From NCBI GenBank assembly GCA_025618425.1, contig CM046832.1, positions 20,141,917-20,205,916 on the forward strand: a stretch of DNA of 64,000 nucleotides, given 5' to 3'. Shown here piece after piece: positions 37,176 through 46,088 of this stretch. The position numbers and the translations under genes are program-made. The DNA is from Heliocidaris tuberculata (taxonomy: Eukaryota > Echinodermata > Echinoidea > Camarodonta > Echinometridae). Position 1 is the first letter of the stretch; each line of letters opens with the position of its first letter. The notes beneath the pieces are model-generated. The model saw only the letters and a program-made list of their open reading frames with translations. It had not been told where the DNA came from and made no database searches.

Positions 37176-40100
37176 TGTTCTATTCATATGGTTATTTCTT
37201 CCTCGTTCATTTCTTTGTTCACGGAAATGACTATAAATTTGTTATTGCTCTACCAACATAAGCTCCATATTTCACTCACTATTATGTGATGAGTGCCAAT
37301 GTACTTAAGACTCTTCATTGCCTTCCTGTTGGCTCCATCAACAATAATAATGTGTATCAATATATTAATATTCTATCATTAGTCATTTCTGTTTTTCTTG
37401 ACATTCATATCGCGTTGGTATCATCAAAATTGCGTCATGATCTTTCATAGCAGTATTTTGCATTTTGTTTGTCTTATGCAGCTGCTCGTTTGATACATAT
37501 TACATCATTTTATGTAAATGTATTGTTGTGTAAAATATATTAAGAGTACTAAACTGAAAATGTATTTCTTACTACATCTATATAACATAAGCAGTGTCAA
37601 TATAAAAGCCATGCCATAAACAATTTTGATTCAGAACAAGTTAATCTTATGAAAGTAACTATCCATTCTGACAATTTTTCCCTACATATCCAGGTACACA
37701 TGTACAATTATAGTCATTGAATAGATCTGTACATGTACCATCGTTCTGACATAGGTTGCTCCGACATTCATCGGTCTCTGGTGAAAGTTTGAGAATGAAT
37801 CGAAACAGTTGAAGAAAAGTGATGCTGTTTCGATTAACTTAACCACAAAGTCACAACGTTATTTGGTTTACAACGTAAATAGTATGAAGTATACGCTCCA
37901 TCTAATTTCATGAACATCTTTATCTGTTTATTTCGAATTTCAAAAATAATATTAAAGCCATTCACTGCTTTGATTCTATGTTTGATAACCAAGTAAAAAA
38001 ACAAATATTGTGACTTACCATTTTTGCAATTCTTCCCTTCATATCCAGATACACATGTACAATTATAGTCATTGAAGAGGTCTATACATGTGCCATTGTT
38101 CTGACATGGGTTGCTCAGACATTCATCGGTCTCTGGTAGAGGTAAAGAAAGGCATGGCTAAGTCAAGTCTTCAAAAGTGTTCAAATCAACTAAACAAATG
38201 GTAAACTAAGAACAGATTGCTCGATGAATTAATTTTTGTTTTCATAATTCACAAACAACTAAAATAACAATGAACGTGCACAGAAAGCAATATACAGCCA
38301 TCGGTATTCCTCTAAGACAGTGGCATACAGCCACAAGAAGGGTAAAGTGGAGACAAGTGCCCCCCCCCCCCCACCCGCCATGGCAAAAGAAAAGCAAAAA
38401 AGGAGAAAAAGGGAATGGAAGGAACAAGGGAACAAAAACAACGCTAAGAGAGATAATAAGAACATAAATAAATAGCAAGAATACATAGCAAGAAGGCTGG
38501 GGTTGGGATGGAATTTGAGTTCGTGCAAACAATAACCATGATAACGGTTGAAACAGGTATTATAAAATTATCTTTGAAAAAATCTTACCGTTGCATGATG
38601 GAATGACAGGCGACAATATCCCATCATTACAGACGATGGGTTCAGTATGGGTGATGGTGTATCCTACTTCACACTCAAACATGCACGCTGTATAACAAGG
38701 TATAGTAGCATTGGTCTCACAAGTCCCGTTAATTGATGTGAGGTTAGCAGGTAGAACTTCGATAAAGCATCGTTCACCTTCATGTAGGGAGATGGAAACA
38801 ATCATAACGGTAGATTTTTAAGATTACTGGCTTGCAACTGCTTTTCTCTCGCACCCCCCCCCCCCCCTCTCGCTCTCTCGATCAAGATACAAACTATCAA
38901 ATAAATATTTGATTATTTTAAATTTTGCATTTCAGCTCATGTCAATGAAGAGAATCGCGTGCATTCTAGCTATTTGAGAGACCTAAAGCATACCATTTGA
39001 TATGAGAAAGGGCACCTTTATTTCGAATTGCCCACTGCCCGCGCATACTAGAAGGTAGAAGGTATCATGACGTCATAAAAATAATTTGAAAGTGAAACCA
39101 TCGATTTTTTTAATTGAAAAATCTGAAATATCAATCGTGATAACCATTTTCGCATAAAATATACCACTGCCTATAGTCGGCTAGGACGACAAAACTCGAA
39201 ACAACAATCAAATTTGACATAAGATATAGGCATGCATAAGAGGGTTTGTTGTTGTTGTTGTTGTTTGTTTCCTCGTTAAAAAAAGTATTATTCTCTCTCT
39301 GAATACATGATTTATAGCCACTTCATGGACATCCTCCTGAGTCCACTCGTATAATTATGTACTTTTATGGTATTAATGAAAATCGAATAAAGTTAGAAAC
39401 CCTGCATGATTATATAGGTTACATTAATGTACACACGAGTCGTCTGTCATTTTCCTGACGTATTCTGTCTCAGCAACTGGCGAGGCCTTTGTCACGCCAT
39501 GTGAAGGTGACATCTTACAGAGAGTAAATTCAAGATGAACAGTAGTACTGTAAAAAAAAAAAATTGCCGTTTTTTCACAGGAAATTTCCTGGCAGTCATG
39601 GATGCCGGGAATGCCCGTTTTCCACAGTATATGTAAAATAAGAGGTTCCGGGGGGGGGGAGTTTGGCGTTTTTTTTGTTTGTTTGTTTGTTTTGTTTTTT
39701 TTTTGCTTTGTTTTGGTTTTTTGTTTTGTTTTGTTTTTTTTTGTTAAATAGTAGAAACTTTAATTTCTAAAAGGAAAATCTATGTAAATTAAAACGGAAC
39801 CATCAAAACAATTTGTAATTTAACTTGTTAAAATATGAGAAAATGTTTTTTTTTAACAGCGTTTTATGTCGGGCGATTGTAAATTTATGCTGATTTCCGG
39901 TAAACCAACAAACTTGTTTTTGTTTTACAGGAAAAGGACTGTAAAATTGAAATAACGGCAATAACTTGTAATTTCAAGGGCCAAAAAATCTGTAGTTTAA
40001 CAGTTATTTTTTTTACAGTGTATGTATGCTTGGAATTAATGTTGTATGGGCTATCTGCCTTCATTATGCTTGATTAGCGCATAATAATAACGCCATCAAA

Positions 40101-43100
40101 ATGGCGCCCTGTTTGGAACAGGCATTACTTACAGCAGAATGAAGGACGTGGTGGTAGCCTAGGTGGTGGAGAAGAACAAGTACAGTTACTTTCTGACGCA
40201 AGACACACCTCCTCATCAGACAGAACAACACCATAAAGAATAGTCAGCAATGCGACAATTACGGCTGACCGCCATACCTGGGAAATAAGACAAAGATTAT
40301 AACTGTGATGTAGTTATTTCTTCTTACTGCCGATAAAATGCAACATCCATACCGATCCATACCATCCCCCGTCCCCGCCCCCTTCAACCAATGATACACT
40401 GGCCCACTATTCCCTTTATCTTTTCCCCTCTTCTTTGTTGTGCTTTGCATTTATTTTATATAGAAATGCTAGGTTTTTGTACGAAACTGTAAAACGTAAG
40501 GAAATGCGAAATACGACCAATAATTGAGTACGTCAGTGAGCGAATACAATAAGACAAATTTATTTTGAGCACTCAAGTACAAGCCCAAGCGTATTTATGA
40601 GCCCACAATGAAAATAAAATTTACTCTTTAAGAATTTTTGTTCGCTCAAACAAAACTGGGGTGTCGTAGTCGAGTGGTTTGTACACTTGACTGAAGATGC
40701 AAATTTACAGTGGGGCATGGTTTCGAGCCTTGGAACGGCACTACATTGGTAAGACAGTTACCACTCTGTGCCCATGCAGGAGACTATAAGGCAGTGGAAG
40801 GCCATTGTGTTTGAATTTGCCATGATATTCCCTTCAGTGACAAGATGGTTTGGGTATAGGAATACCCCTCGTGAAGTGAGATAGCGCACACGTTGTGCGT
40901 GTGCATGAATCAGATGACCGGGGTATTAAAAAAACTATAAAGCGAGATACATTAGTAGTTATTATTATCATTATTATTAAGTATTTGGCGTCACTTGTGC
41001 CCGGGAGGGGAAAAGCGAACTGAATCACTGTAACCCTCGGGTCCCTCCTCCCGATATAACAGTATGATTGAGATGTACAGGTGTACCACAACATCGGGGT
41101 TTGTCCCTACTCTTCTTCGAATATAGTGCAATGGGTTCGTAACGTGCAAAGGTGGTGACTCTCCTCTCTCCTCTACACAGGGCCTCCATTTAACGTCCTA
41201 TCCGAGGAACGGAGTGTTTTCCACTGTAACATAGCCTGCGCCTATGAAACAGGGGAGGGGCACGTTAACACACAACGCAGCTAGCTTAGTTATCATTATT
41301 ATCACACCTGAGAGCTGCAGCCCCCCCCCCCCACACACACACTCTTTTTTGAGTACACACGTTAAAAAAATCTCAGAAAAAGGGCTCGAAAATTGTCATT
41401 AATGAGTGAAATCAGATCACCCCCCCCCCCTCCCACTTTCAAAAACGCTCCGCGGCCCCTGTATCGTTATATTCAGTGTTATCATTGATATCATTATTAT
41501 CAATACGAGTTGTACGTGACACTGGAAGGTGTCAAGAATAATCGTCTTCTTTCTTCCTTCCCACCATTTTTAAAACATGACAAAGCCCCCAACTACTGTT
41601 AAAAAAGTAGACCAAAGTCTTCAGGAAGAAAAAATGTCCCTCTTCTCATTTTTTGTTCCAAAATATACTTTTTCTATCTTGAATATAAATAAGTGCGACT
41701 GTTTAAGTTCCAGGATATTCCTTTTGAGGACTGTTCTCCTCCACTCAAATCCCACTGAAGCGTGCCACAGACTCGAAAACAAAAATTGTTAATTCAAAAA
41801 CTGCTTATTTCATTTTCTAACCAAGATGTAATAACAATGACCTTGTAAGGTACATTAAAAAAGTGTTTTCAAAAGCCAGCCATTATCATGAATATGAAGT
41901 CAGAGAGATTTAGAAGTACCGCCCAACAAATAACACTTATCCTTCCTTTGAACCTCTTATCACATAAGGAATTTCAATCTAATCTTATAATCAAGCATGT
42001 AATTTTAATTTTTCACATCAGTGATAAGTATATAGAAACACATGATTGAACATGATCGAGTACTGCTTGCAGACCACTCAATAAGCCCGTTTACACTACG
42101 GTCCAACCGTCCAAACATCGCGATTTCAACAACATCACAATGTTATAGTGGAAGTAGGCAAAATAAATTGTGTATTTTATTTTATTTATTTTATTTTATT
42201 TCATATCTAGGAAAACAAAAGAGTACAACAATAGCAAATAATACAAAGAAACGAAATACAATAACAAAATAAAGAAGGAGAAAAACAATACCACAATGCT
42301 CCTGCGACATTTATTTTGCTCCAGGCTGTATATCCTCAAAAATACTAATTTGGATAATGATTGGGTTTGAGGTTAGATTTAGGGTTATGGTAAGTAAAAG
42401 CGTGGGGGTCCAGGGTTAGGAATAAGCTATAGCACTTCGGTTAGGGTACCGTATGGGAATTGACCGCGGAGAGATAGTCAGTGGAACATCCAACATTGCG
42501 ATTTTAGTAAAATCACCACGTTTGGACCGTATAGTCTAAACGGGTCTCACGTGCATTTTACATAATAATTATGAAGTAATATGCCAAGGTTTATTTGTTT
42601 TATATATGGAGGTATAGTTCCGGCTCGCCCACATCAAATATGCTTTAAAGTATGTTGTTTATACAAGATTTTATGTAAACACGTTCTTTTCTGGGCAAAT
42701 ACCAAAGGTTTATTTGATACGGACAGATAGTGAGATCCTATACAATGTCATGTAGTGTTATTGATAAAAGGGTGATATTATGAATCTCACTTTTATGAGT
42801 CTCACACTTTGCAATTTTGACTGAGCAGGCTATTCTGGATTATAATGTGAAAAAACGTGTGAAAAAAAAGAAATAAGCACTACTTTCAACAATTACATTA
42901 CCCAAATAGTTGTAATCAGTACATCTCCATATTGTTAACAATGAAATCAGTCACCTCTCATGCTATTTGCTTTAGGCTAAACAAACAACGTGAGTGTGTA
43001 TCCAGCAAAATTCGGGAAAACCCCCATCTCGGGGTAAATCTGACCACTGAACGATATTCACTACTACATTCTGTTTTTTTCTTTTTCTTTTTTTCCATTT

Positions 43101-44658
43101 CAATAGAAATTCCACGTAGAAATGACGTCAATTAGAAAAATATATGAATTAATTTTTTCCCCCTTCAAAATAACAAAGACCAGGAGTTGAGTCAAGTTCA
43201 TTGAAACACCCACTTTCACAGACCATGATTTCAGACCCACTATACATGTAGTGGTGCCCCTTAGATGGTGACAGAAGAACTGTATTAATGATAGTTCTGT
43301 TTGTTGGTTTGTGGTGTGATCATTCACAAACATGAATTAATGACAATCTGTTCTATAGTTAAGAGACACGCTCTCCACTGAGAGCCAGAAGGGCGATAAC
43401 TCAAATACCTTTACACAGAGTTAACGCCCTTCTGCTCTCAGATAATTATTGTTAACGGTTAAAAAGAATATCACTTTGAGAGCAAATAAATGATTAAATG
43501 TAATTTCATATCGGTTCCTTTCTTTTCCCATTTCAGTGGAAACTCCGCGTAGAAATGACGTCAATAAATTTATGAATTAACATTTTTTTGTCAAAATAAC
43601 CATGACCCGGAGTTGAGTCAAGTTCACTGAAACGCACAATTTCACAGACCATGAATTTAGATGCACTATTGTGGTGCCCTTTGTAGACACTGTAGAAATG
43701 ATAGTTCTGTTTGTTGGGCTATCTCATCATTCAAAAACATGATTATTATTGGAAATCTGCTCTATTCATACACTGTCATTATTATGAATAAACATATTTA
43801 GGAGACATGCGCAAAAATTAAACGTTATACATGTGTATGCTAACGATTAAAAATAATATCACTATAAGTGGAAATATATAACTGAATTTGATATCATATC
43901 GGTAGACGAAATGACCAGTGAAGAAAGCAGAGGCAACATTTTCTCAATTCTTATACTAGTAGTTCTTGTCAATGTGAAAATAAATAAATCTAAATGATGA
44001 TTCAATAATGATTTTAGACGTTGATTAAAGATGTAACCAGGAAGAATAGTTTTCATGGATTCGAATTTTAACCATCAAAATTAAATGCAACTGAACTTAG
44101 ATCGTCATTCTCCGTCCTCATTTAAGTGCTGAACAGATATTAGGAATTTGATAATGACGAAAAAGAAACCTGGTTATCAATAATTAGAAACCTGGTCTGC
44201 GGTGTATTCATGCATGATTACCGTGTCAAATCTGTTTTCATTTGAAGAACTTCAAAGACAACTGAAATTGAAAATCAGATAGTTAATGTAAAATATAGCC
44301 AAACAAAACTTATAATTATGCTGCTGTTTCCAAGCTATAACCTGTCCTTTTACATGCTGAATAGACCGCCTGGATATCGAACAGTTGGCTCGCCATGACA
44401 AAATTTCCTCATTGGTAAGGACGTGATCAAAAACCTGTGATTTTAAACGCCCTGTATATCGATCCATTTTGTCAGAATGATGAGTGTATTTTGTACATCT
44501 GCTTAGCAGTATTATGCTGCTTAGAATTCATTTATACTGACAACAGATATAAGGTTATGCATGCCTGAATTCTACTAATTAAATCTAGAAATTTTAAAGC
44601 GACACTAATTAATCAAAGCAATACAAATTGGAAATACACATTAGGCATGGGATGATAT

Positions 44659-44703
<45 letters not shown>

Positions 44704-44838
44704 TGCAATATTAGCTTGGTAGGATAAAAATTTCGACAAGTGAAAATAGATGAAAATATATGAAATAGATGAAAATATGAAAATAAGATTTTAAAAAGTT
44801 ATACTTACGATGCTTTTTGGAGGAAAGCTGATATCCAT
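16541..44838 (-). CDS. Mosaic sushi/EGF/mucin-like type I membrane protein (18 exons)
   Basis: All exons were found by splice sites and matching phase. From the start: 44838-44809, 40277-40133, 38777-38589, 38132-38019, (37777-37664, donor broken), 36290-36177, 32261-32088, 30267-30163, 29210-29040, 28544-28444, 25567-25348, 24346-24236, 22871-22707, 20918-20818, 19972-19762, 18665-18581, 17606-17294, 17002-16541. Length is about 936 residues without the broken exon, 974 with it. Order: signal peptide (1 to about 26), Cys/Pro segment, sushi (60-121), two or three EGF repeats, Ser/Thr-rich stalk (198-290), sushi A (291-347), RKRR linker (362-365), module A (382-454), Ser/Thr linker, sushi B (492-546), RRKKR linker (560-564), module B (581-650), EGF (651 to about 691), span (693-721), 215-residue tail. 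An adhesion or recognition role at the cell surface is inference. No known family with this exact order comes to mind. Confidence 0.85.
17119..18208. repeat. GT/TA and TA microsatellites in gene 2 introns
   Basis: A (GT)n-(TA)n tract lies at about 17964-18018 and a (TA)n tract at about 18161-18208. They flank a short unique block containing no exon. Confidence 0.85.
17294..17606 (-). CDS. Gene 2 exon 17: end of EGF, membrane span, start of tail
   Basis: [11 protein letters not shown] ends the EGF. A 29-residue hydrophobic span follows ([19 protein letters not shown] type) with basic residues after it, then tail tyrosines in QYDND and GYLTED. Donor aat|gtgagt, phase 0. Confidence 0.9.
18581..18665 (-). 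CDS. Gene 2 exon 16: first part of the membrane-proximal EGF
   Basis: [15 protein letters not shown] then FTC; the second half is on exon 17. Acceptor cgcacag, donor aa|gtaagt. Confidence 0.9.
18877..19001. mobile_element. 125-bp palindromic hAT-type miniature element
   Basis: Bounded by perfect 8-bp duplications CTAGAATG (18869-18876 and 19002-19009). Arms from CAGAGGCGTCGATTCG inward are identical for about 39 bp, then run G(n)/C(n), with a second small hairpin in the centre. The 8-bp target duplication and the CAGNGGCG end are hAT features. A recent insertion in intron 15 of gene 2. Confidence 0.9.
19762..19972 (-). CDS. Gene 2 exon 15: 70-residue module B
   Basis: [13 protein letters not shown] through [16 protein letters not shown], paralogue of exon 11 but three codons shorter at its end because it uses the donor g|gtacat. 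Phase joins exactly to the next EGF exon. Confidence 0.8.
20080..20366 (+). mobile_element. tRNA-derived SINE
   Basis: An A-box-like GCGGTCTAGTGG and a perfect B box GGTTCGAATCC at 20130-20140 start a body that ends in a (TTA)n tail. The paralogous intron near 25640-25680 lacks it, so this is an insertion made after the duplication. Confidence 0.85.
20818..20918 (-). CDS. Gene 2 exon 14: polybasic linker B
   Basis: 33 codons with [17 protein letters not shown]. The furin-type site is kept although flanking residues differ from exon 10. Phase 0 end. Confidence 0.85.
21181..21684. mobile_element. Inverted-repeat element with nested G/C-rich insert
   Basis: Left arm CGGTAATGCTGCCACCACAT and its inverse at the right end, with about 55-bp arms. 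Between them lie G/A homopolymer runs and a CCCCCCTAAATTCGCCACTG end typical of the hAT-type elements in this window. Confidence 0.75.
21930..22260. repeat. Polypurine tract
   Basis: About 330 bp that is almost all A and G on the + strand. It generates a long hydrophobic ORF on the minus strand that I do not accept as coding. Confidence 0.8.
22567..22694. mobile_element. Short hairpin element, ATTGGCTGA family
   Basis: Arms CCCCGTTTCATAAAACTTGT and inverse, with core TGATTGGCTGAGAGCAAATT. It is missing from the matching intron position near 29020, next to sushi exon A. Confidence 0.85.
22707..22871 (-). CDS. Gene 2 exon 13: sushi-like domain B
   Basis: Six cysteines and the closing TWDREVPDC. 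Paralogue of exon 9. Acceptor attttcag, donor a|gtaagt. Confidence 0.85.
23648..23761. repeat. 23-bp minisatellite, five copies
   Basis: Unit TTGTTTATATAACAGGAATA and variants; a single related copy occurs at 24200-24220. Confidence 0.85.
24236..24346 (-). CDS. Gene 2 exon 12: Ser/Thr/Pro linker B
   Basis: 36 codons, paralogous to exon 8 ([12 protein letters not shown]). Acceptor actcacag, donor a|gtaaga. Confidence 0.85.
24430..24627. mobile_element. G/C-run element with hAT-like ends
   Basis: Starts CAGTTGGGGATTTAGGGGGG and ends with a C run and CCTTGACCCGCCCCTG. Diverged ends; no clear target duplication. Confidence 0.5.
25348..25567 (-). CDS. Gene 2 exon 11: 73-residue module A
   Basis: [13 protein letters not shown] opens the module and [19 protein letters not shown] closes it. 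No cysteine; one N-x-T. The size and its place between sushi and EGF resemble a SEA domain, but no SEA cleavage motif is seen, so the family is unassigned. The donor g|gtgggt lies at a duplication breakpoint. Confidence 0.8.
25856..26002. mobile_element. Short hairpin element, ATTGGCTGA family
   Basis: Ends GGGGCCCGTTGCAC / GTGCAACGGGCCCC with long arms and core CTGATTGGCTGA at 25928. The paralogous site near 20490 is empty (ATACATGCACA continues directly). Confidence 0.9.
26204..26971. mobile_element. 768-bp hAT-type non-autonomous element
   Basis: Starts CAGTAGCGTATCTACGG, ends with the inverse-like CCTAGATATGCCACAA, flanked by CACACATG and CACACATA (8-bp duplication, 7 of 8). The paralogous site near 20760 is empty. 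The interior has G, C and T runs and no transposase. Confidence 0.8.
27009..28412. mobile_element. 1.4-kb foldback element with TA target duplication
   Basis: Flanked by TA, with ends CAGTGCGTATCA and inverse, and arms of about 330 bp that stay alignable (for example CACACTTTGAAAATATC at both ends). The middle holds unrelated sequence, including a hAT-like G run. This is the Tc1/mariner style of end and target. It sits in intron 10 of gene 2 and is absent from the paralogous intron. Confidence 0.85.
28444..28544 (-). CDS. Gene 2 exon 10: polybasic linker A
   Basis: 33 codons with [22 protein letters not shown] matches the furin-type R-x-K/R-R cleavage consensus. Ends in phase 0. Paralogue of exon 14. 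Confidence 0.85.
28689..28780. repeat. GTT and TTTG microsatellite
   Basis: (GTT)n followed by (TTTG)n in intron 9 of gene 2. Confidence 0.9.
29040..29210 (-). CDS. Gene 2 exon 9: sushi-like domain A
   Basis: Six cysteines and the closing [10 protein letters not shown], which is the sushi signature W-x4-P-x-C. Paralogue of exon 13. Acceptor tttccag, donor a|gtaaga. Confidence 0.85.
29460..29585. mobile_element. 126-bp hairpin element
   Basis: Ends GGCAGCATTTAACGAAACCG and an imperfect inverse, with arms of about 42 bp including GTACAAGTTCG. The paralogous intron near 23140 lacks it. Confidence 0.85.
30163..30267 (-). CDS. Gene 2 exon 8: Ser/Thr/Pro linker A
   Basis: 34 codons including [18 protein letters not shown]. 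Direct paralogue of exon 12 at 24236-24346. Acceptor cgacacag, donor a|gtaaga. Confidence 0.85.
30658..30794. mobile_element. Short hairpin element, ATTGGCTGA family
   Basis: Arms GGAGCGTTTCATCAAGCG and inverse; core CTGATTGGCTGAGAGCAAAT at about 30731. Absent from the paralogous position near 24930. Confidence 0.9.
31434..31583. repeat. AAT-type microsatellite
   Basis: (ATA)n and (GAT)n imperfect array in intron 7 of gene 2. Confidence 0.9.
32088..32261 (-). CDS. Gene 2 exon 7: Ser/Thr-rich mucin-like stalk
   Basis: 57 codons, mostly Thr and Ser with Gln, Glu and Pro, and no cysteine; a likely O-glycosylated stalk. Acceptor atcacag, donor g|gtgagt, phase 1-1. Confidence 0.85.
32635..33357. 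repeat. Satellite, five copies of 142-147 bp
   Basis: TTTGAATAAATTTGCATAAA recurs at 32641, 32783, 32930, 33074 and 33221. The copies differ by a few bases. It is followed directly by (GGAC)n and (CA)n runs to about 33465. Confidence 0.9.
33840..34112. mobile_element. 273-bp hAT-type miniature element with perfect target duplication
   Basis: Ends CAGGGGCAGCGCCAG and inverse GCGCCGCCCCTG, flanked by perfect 8-bp TGTGGATT at 33832-33839 and 34113-34120. Interior of G, C and CT runs. Confidence 0.9.
34171..34295 (-). pseudogene. Relic EGF exon
   Basis: Minus-strand sequence aligns with the EGF exons at 36177, 37664 and 38019 (shared blocks AACGATGGTACAT, ACAGACCTCTT, AATTGTACATGTGT, GGATATGAAG) but has indels, lost cysteines and a stop. 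It marks a fourth EGF exon that decayed. It lies between a hAT-type element and a LINE fragment. Confidence 0.75.
34330..35850 (+). mobile_element. LINE reverse-transcriptase fragment, decayed
   Basis: The reading frame 34811-35422 has KYRPIS, a SIEHELLL region, [13 protein letters not shown] and YADDVV, the RT domain order of non-LTR retrotransposons. Further on, in shifted frames, come HERAARIVV and [19 protein letters not shown], the usual C-terminal region. Stops and frameshifts show it is dead. It lies antisense in intron 6 of gene 2. Confidence 0.9.
35860..35931. mobile_element. Very short TTAA-flanked element
   Basis: TTAA at 35856-35859 and 35932-35935; ends CCCATTGCCTACGG and inverse-like CAGTAGTTAACGGG. 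A piggyBac-style miniature element of about 72 bp. Confidence 0.5.
36177..36290 (-). CDS. Gene 2 exon 6: EGF repeat
   Basis: A 114-bp phase 1-1 exon, very close to its two neighbours upstream. [15 protein letters not shown] through [10 protein letters not shown] has six cysteines. Acceptor aatcag, donor g|gtaagt. Confidence 0.9.
36505..37170. repeat. CA-rich simple repeats and AT-rich spacer
   Basis: (CA)n tracts at about 36511-36551 and 37134-37170 with a G run near 36881. AAATTATATCATACA is repeated several times between them. No exon seen. Confidence 0.7.
37664..37777 (-). pseudogene. Gene 2 EGF exon with a broken splice donor
   Basis: A 114-bp EGF exon with a good acceptor (ctttcaccag) and all six cysteines. 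The donor reads aatg|gatagt where the sister exons read aatg|gtaagt, and reading on meets TAG at once. As a 1-1 phase exon it can be skipped without a frameshift. Either it is recently dead or it uses a rare GA donor. Confidence 0.75.
38019..38132 (-). CDS. Gene 2 exon 4: calcium-binding type EGF repeat
   Basis: A symmetrical phase 1-1 exon of 114 bp. TDEC opens a six-cysteine EGF with FNDYNCTC, which fits the Ca-binding and hydroxylation consensus. Confidence 0.9.
38589..38777 (-). CDS. Gene 2 exon 3: first sushi-like domain
   Basis: Residues 60-121. Cysteines flank FECEVGYT and the exon ends IPSC, the usual sushi (CCP) C-terminal pattern with the final C near the exon end. Two N-x-T sites (NLT-like and NGT) are visible. 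The acceptor is catgaag and the donor g|gtaaga. Confidence 0.85.
39547..40019. mobile_element. 473-bp element with ACTGTAAAA ends
   Basis: Begins ACTGTAAAAAAAA and ends TTTTTTTTACAGT; several inner copies of the same motif. Ends match those of the foldback element near 13503. In intron 2 of gene 2. Confidence 0.75.
40133..40277 (-). CDS. Gene 2 exon 2: signal-peptide core and N-terminal Cys segment
   Basis: The acceptor is tttcccag and the donor t|gtaagt. It encodes [20 protein letters not shown], then a Cys- and Pro-rich segment (C35, C42, C44, C58). Confidence 0.85.
40658..40980 (+). mobile_element. Second tRNA-derived SINE, diverged
   Basis: GGTGTCGTAGTCGAGTGG resembles a Ser/Leu-type A box and GGTTTCGAGCC at 40719 a diverged B box; the tail is an ATT-rich repeat. 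In intron 1 of gene 2. Confidence 0.6.
42084..42547. mobile_element. Inverted-repeat miniature element
   Basis: Ends AGCCCGTTTACACTACGGTC and an imperfect inverse near 42525-42547; AT-rich interior with a TTTTA array. No ORF. Confidence 0.7.
43091..43770. repeat. Tandem duplication, period about 440 bp, with hairpin at the junction
   Basis: Blocks CGTAGAAATGACGTCAA, GGAGTTGAGTCAAGTTCA and ATGATAGTTCTGTTTGTTGG occur in the same order in two copies. A 64-bp hairpin (43378-43441, CTGAGAGCCAGAAGGGCG and inverse) separates them. The copies differ by non-triplet indels, so I treat them as non-coding. Confidence 0.75.
44342..44500 (-). pseudogene. Possible LamG/pentraxin-like exon or relic
   Basis: The minus strand encodes [20 protein letters not shown] then ILSWRANC. 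This recalls the C-terminal strand-and-loop motif of LamG and pentraxin domains, G-x-hydrophobic...W/F-x-R/H-x-L-T/S-x-E-E-I. AG at about 44501 and GTTATA at 44341 could be splice sites. It lies in intron 1 of gene 2, and no partner exon was found. Confidence 0.3.
44657..44697. repeat. TA microsatellite
   Basis: A (TA)n run just downstream of exon 1 of gene 2, within intron 1. Confidence 0.9.
44809..44838 (-). CDS. Gene 2 exon 1: start codon
   Basis: The ATG has A at -3 and G at +4. Ten codons ([10 protein letters not shown]) end exactly at gtaagt. Joined in phase 0 to exon 2, the hydrophobic run there becomes a proper signal peptide, which supports this first exon although it lies 4.5 kb away. 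Confidence 0.7.
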
Positions 44839-46088
44839 GATTGGTATTGGTATAATATAATGAAACACTTTTGTGAGAATAACAGTAAATATAATTCTTT
44901 GATCCAATATGTGAAAAAGGGAGATGGACCCGATGGGTTGATATTTTTTTATTTCCAAGTGGTTTTTACATGCTCCTTTCGCTATTTCCTTTTAAAAAAA
45001 CTTTTTACTGTCACTTAGGCCTTCTGTTCTTCCTGCATCCATGGTCAATGCTTGTAAGAAGATAGTCACTGCCGCTGAAAAGCTTTCAAGCAAAGAAAAT
45101 TATGATTACATTAAAATTCACTTTACGTGAGCCGGAAGACATTACACGAACTGACCCGATAAATGATTAAAAAGTGGTAAAAATGCTTCATTACAGTCAT
45201 GCAACGTGATCAATACAAGTCCAACAGAATATATGCCATCCCTGCCACGGTTGTATGTGTATCGTTCTTCTGAACGAACCGTTCATCATGATAGCTCACG
45301 AGCTCAATAAGACCCAAGTCGTTTGATCGTTGACACTAAACATTGGCACACCCGTGCAAAGTACAGTGGCGTTTTGAATAAATTCTGAGGAAAAGGGGCC
45401 CTTGAATGATTGTTTGGTTGTTTGGACAAAACGATATCAATGCTATTCTGTTCGAGCTGATAATAGCGTAGCTACGGGGGCACTTTCCCCCGCCCTGTCA
45501 AATGGTGAAAATGGAGGTGGAGAAAAAGGAGAAAGAGGGGAAAGGAAACGTGAAAAGAAGACGCTAAGAATCCTCTCGTTCACCTTGATAATTTGCATTT
45601 CATCCACTGAGTAAGATCGGCTCCCCCTCCCTCTAATGATGGTGATGCCCCCTCATTGTCTGGACACACGTTAAGCTCTTTTCAAATAGCTCTATATATC
45701 TGTCAGAGATGATGACAAGCGCATTTAACATTGCCATTGGATTAGATCATTAAAAGAAATATCAGCGAGAGTTCAGGACATCTATAAATTGAAAAATTAA
45801 TCAATTAAACAATGATAAAAACAAACATAGGATAAATCACTTTATTTTTAAATAAAAGTTTATTTTGGTAGCCTACACCCACGTGTGCATTTGTGAAAAG
45901 CTTTCTCAGAAACCAAAAATTAATATACAGGAGACATATTTCCTTTTACCTGAAACTTTCCATTTTGTTTTGATTTTTTTACGAAAGGATTAATACACAA
46001 ATGAATTACCATTTTTGCTCATATTTGTTCTAATCTTGTTTTTCTTCTTTCTTGTTAAGTGTTTAATTAAGTGATAGATCTGTAGGTA

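Noticed and set aside
43100..43333. Candidate exon reading [20 protein letters not shown] on the minus strand
   Set aside because: The second copy of the duplication differs by non-triplet indels and loses this frame, so no coding constraint is seen.
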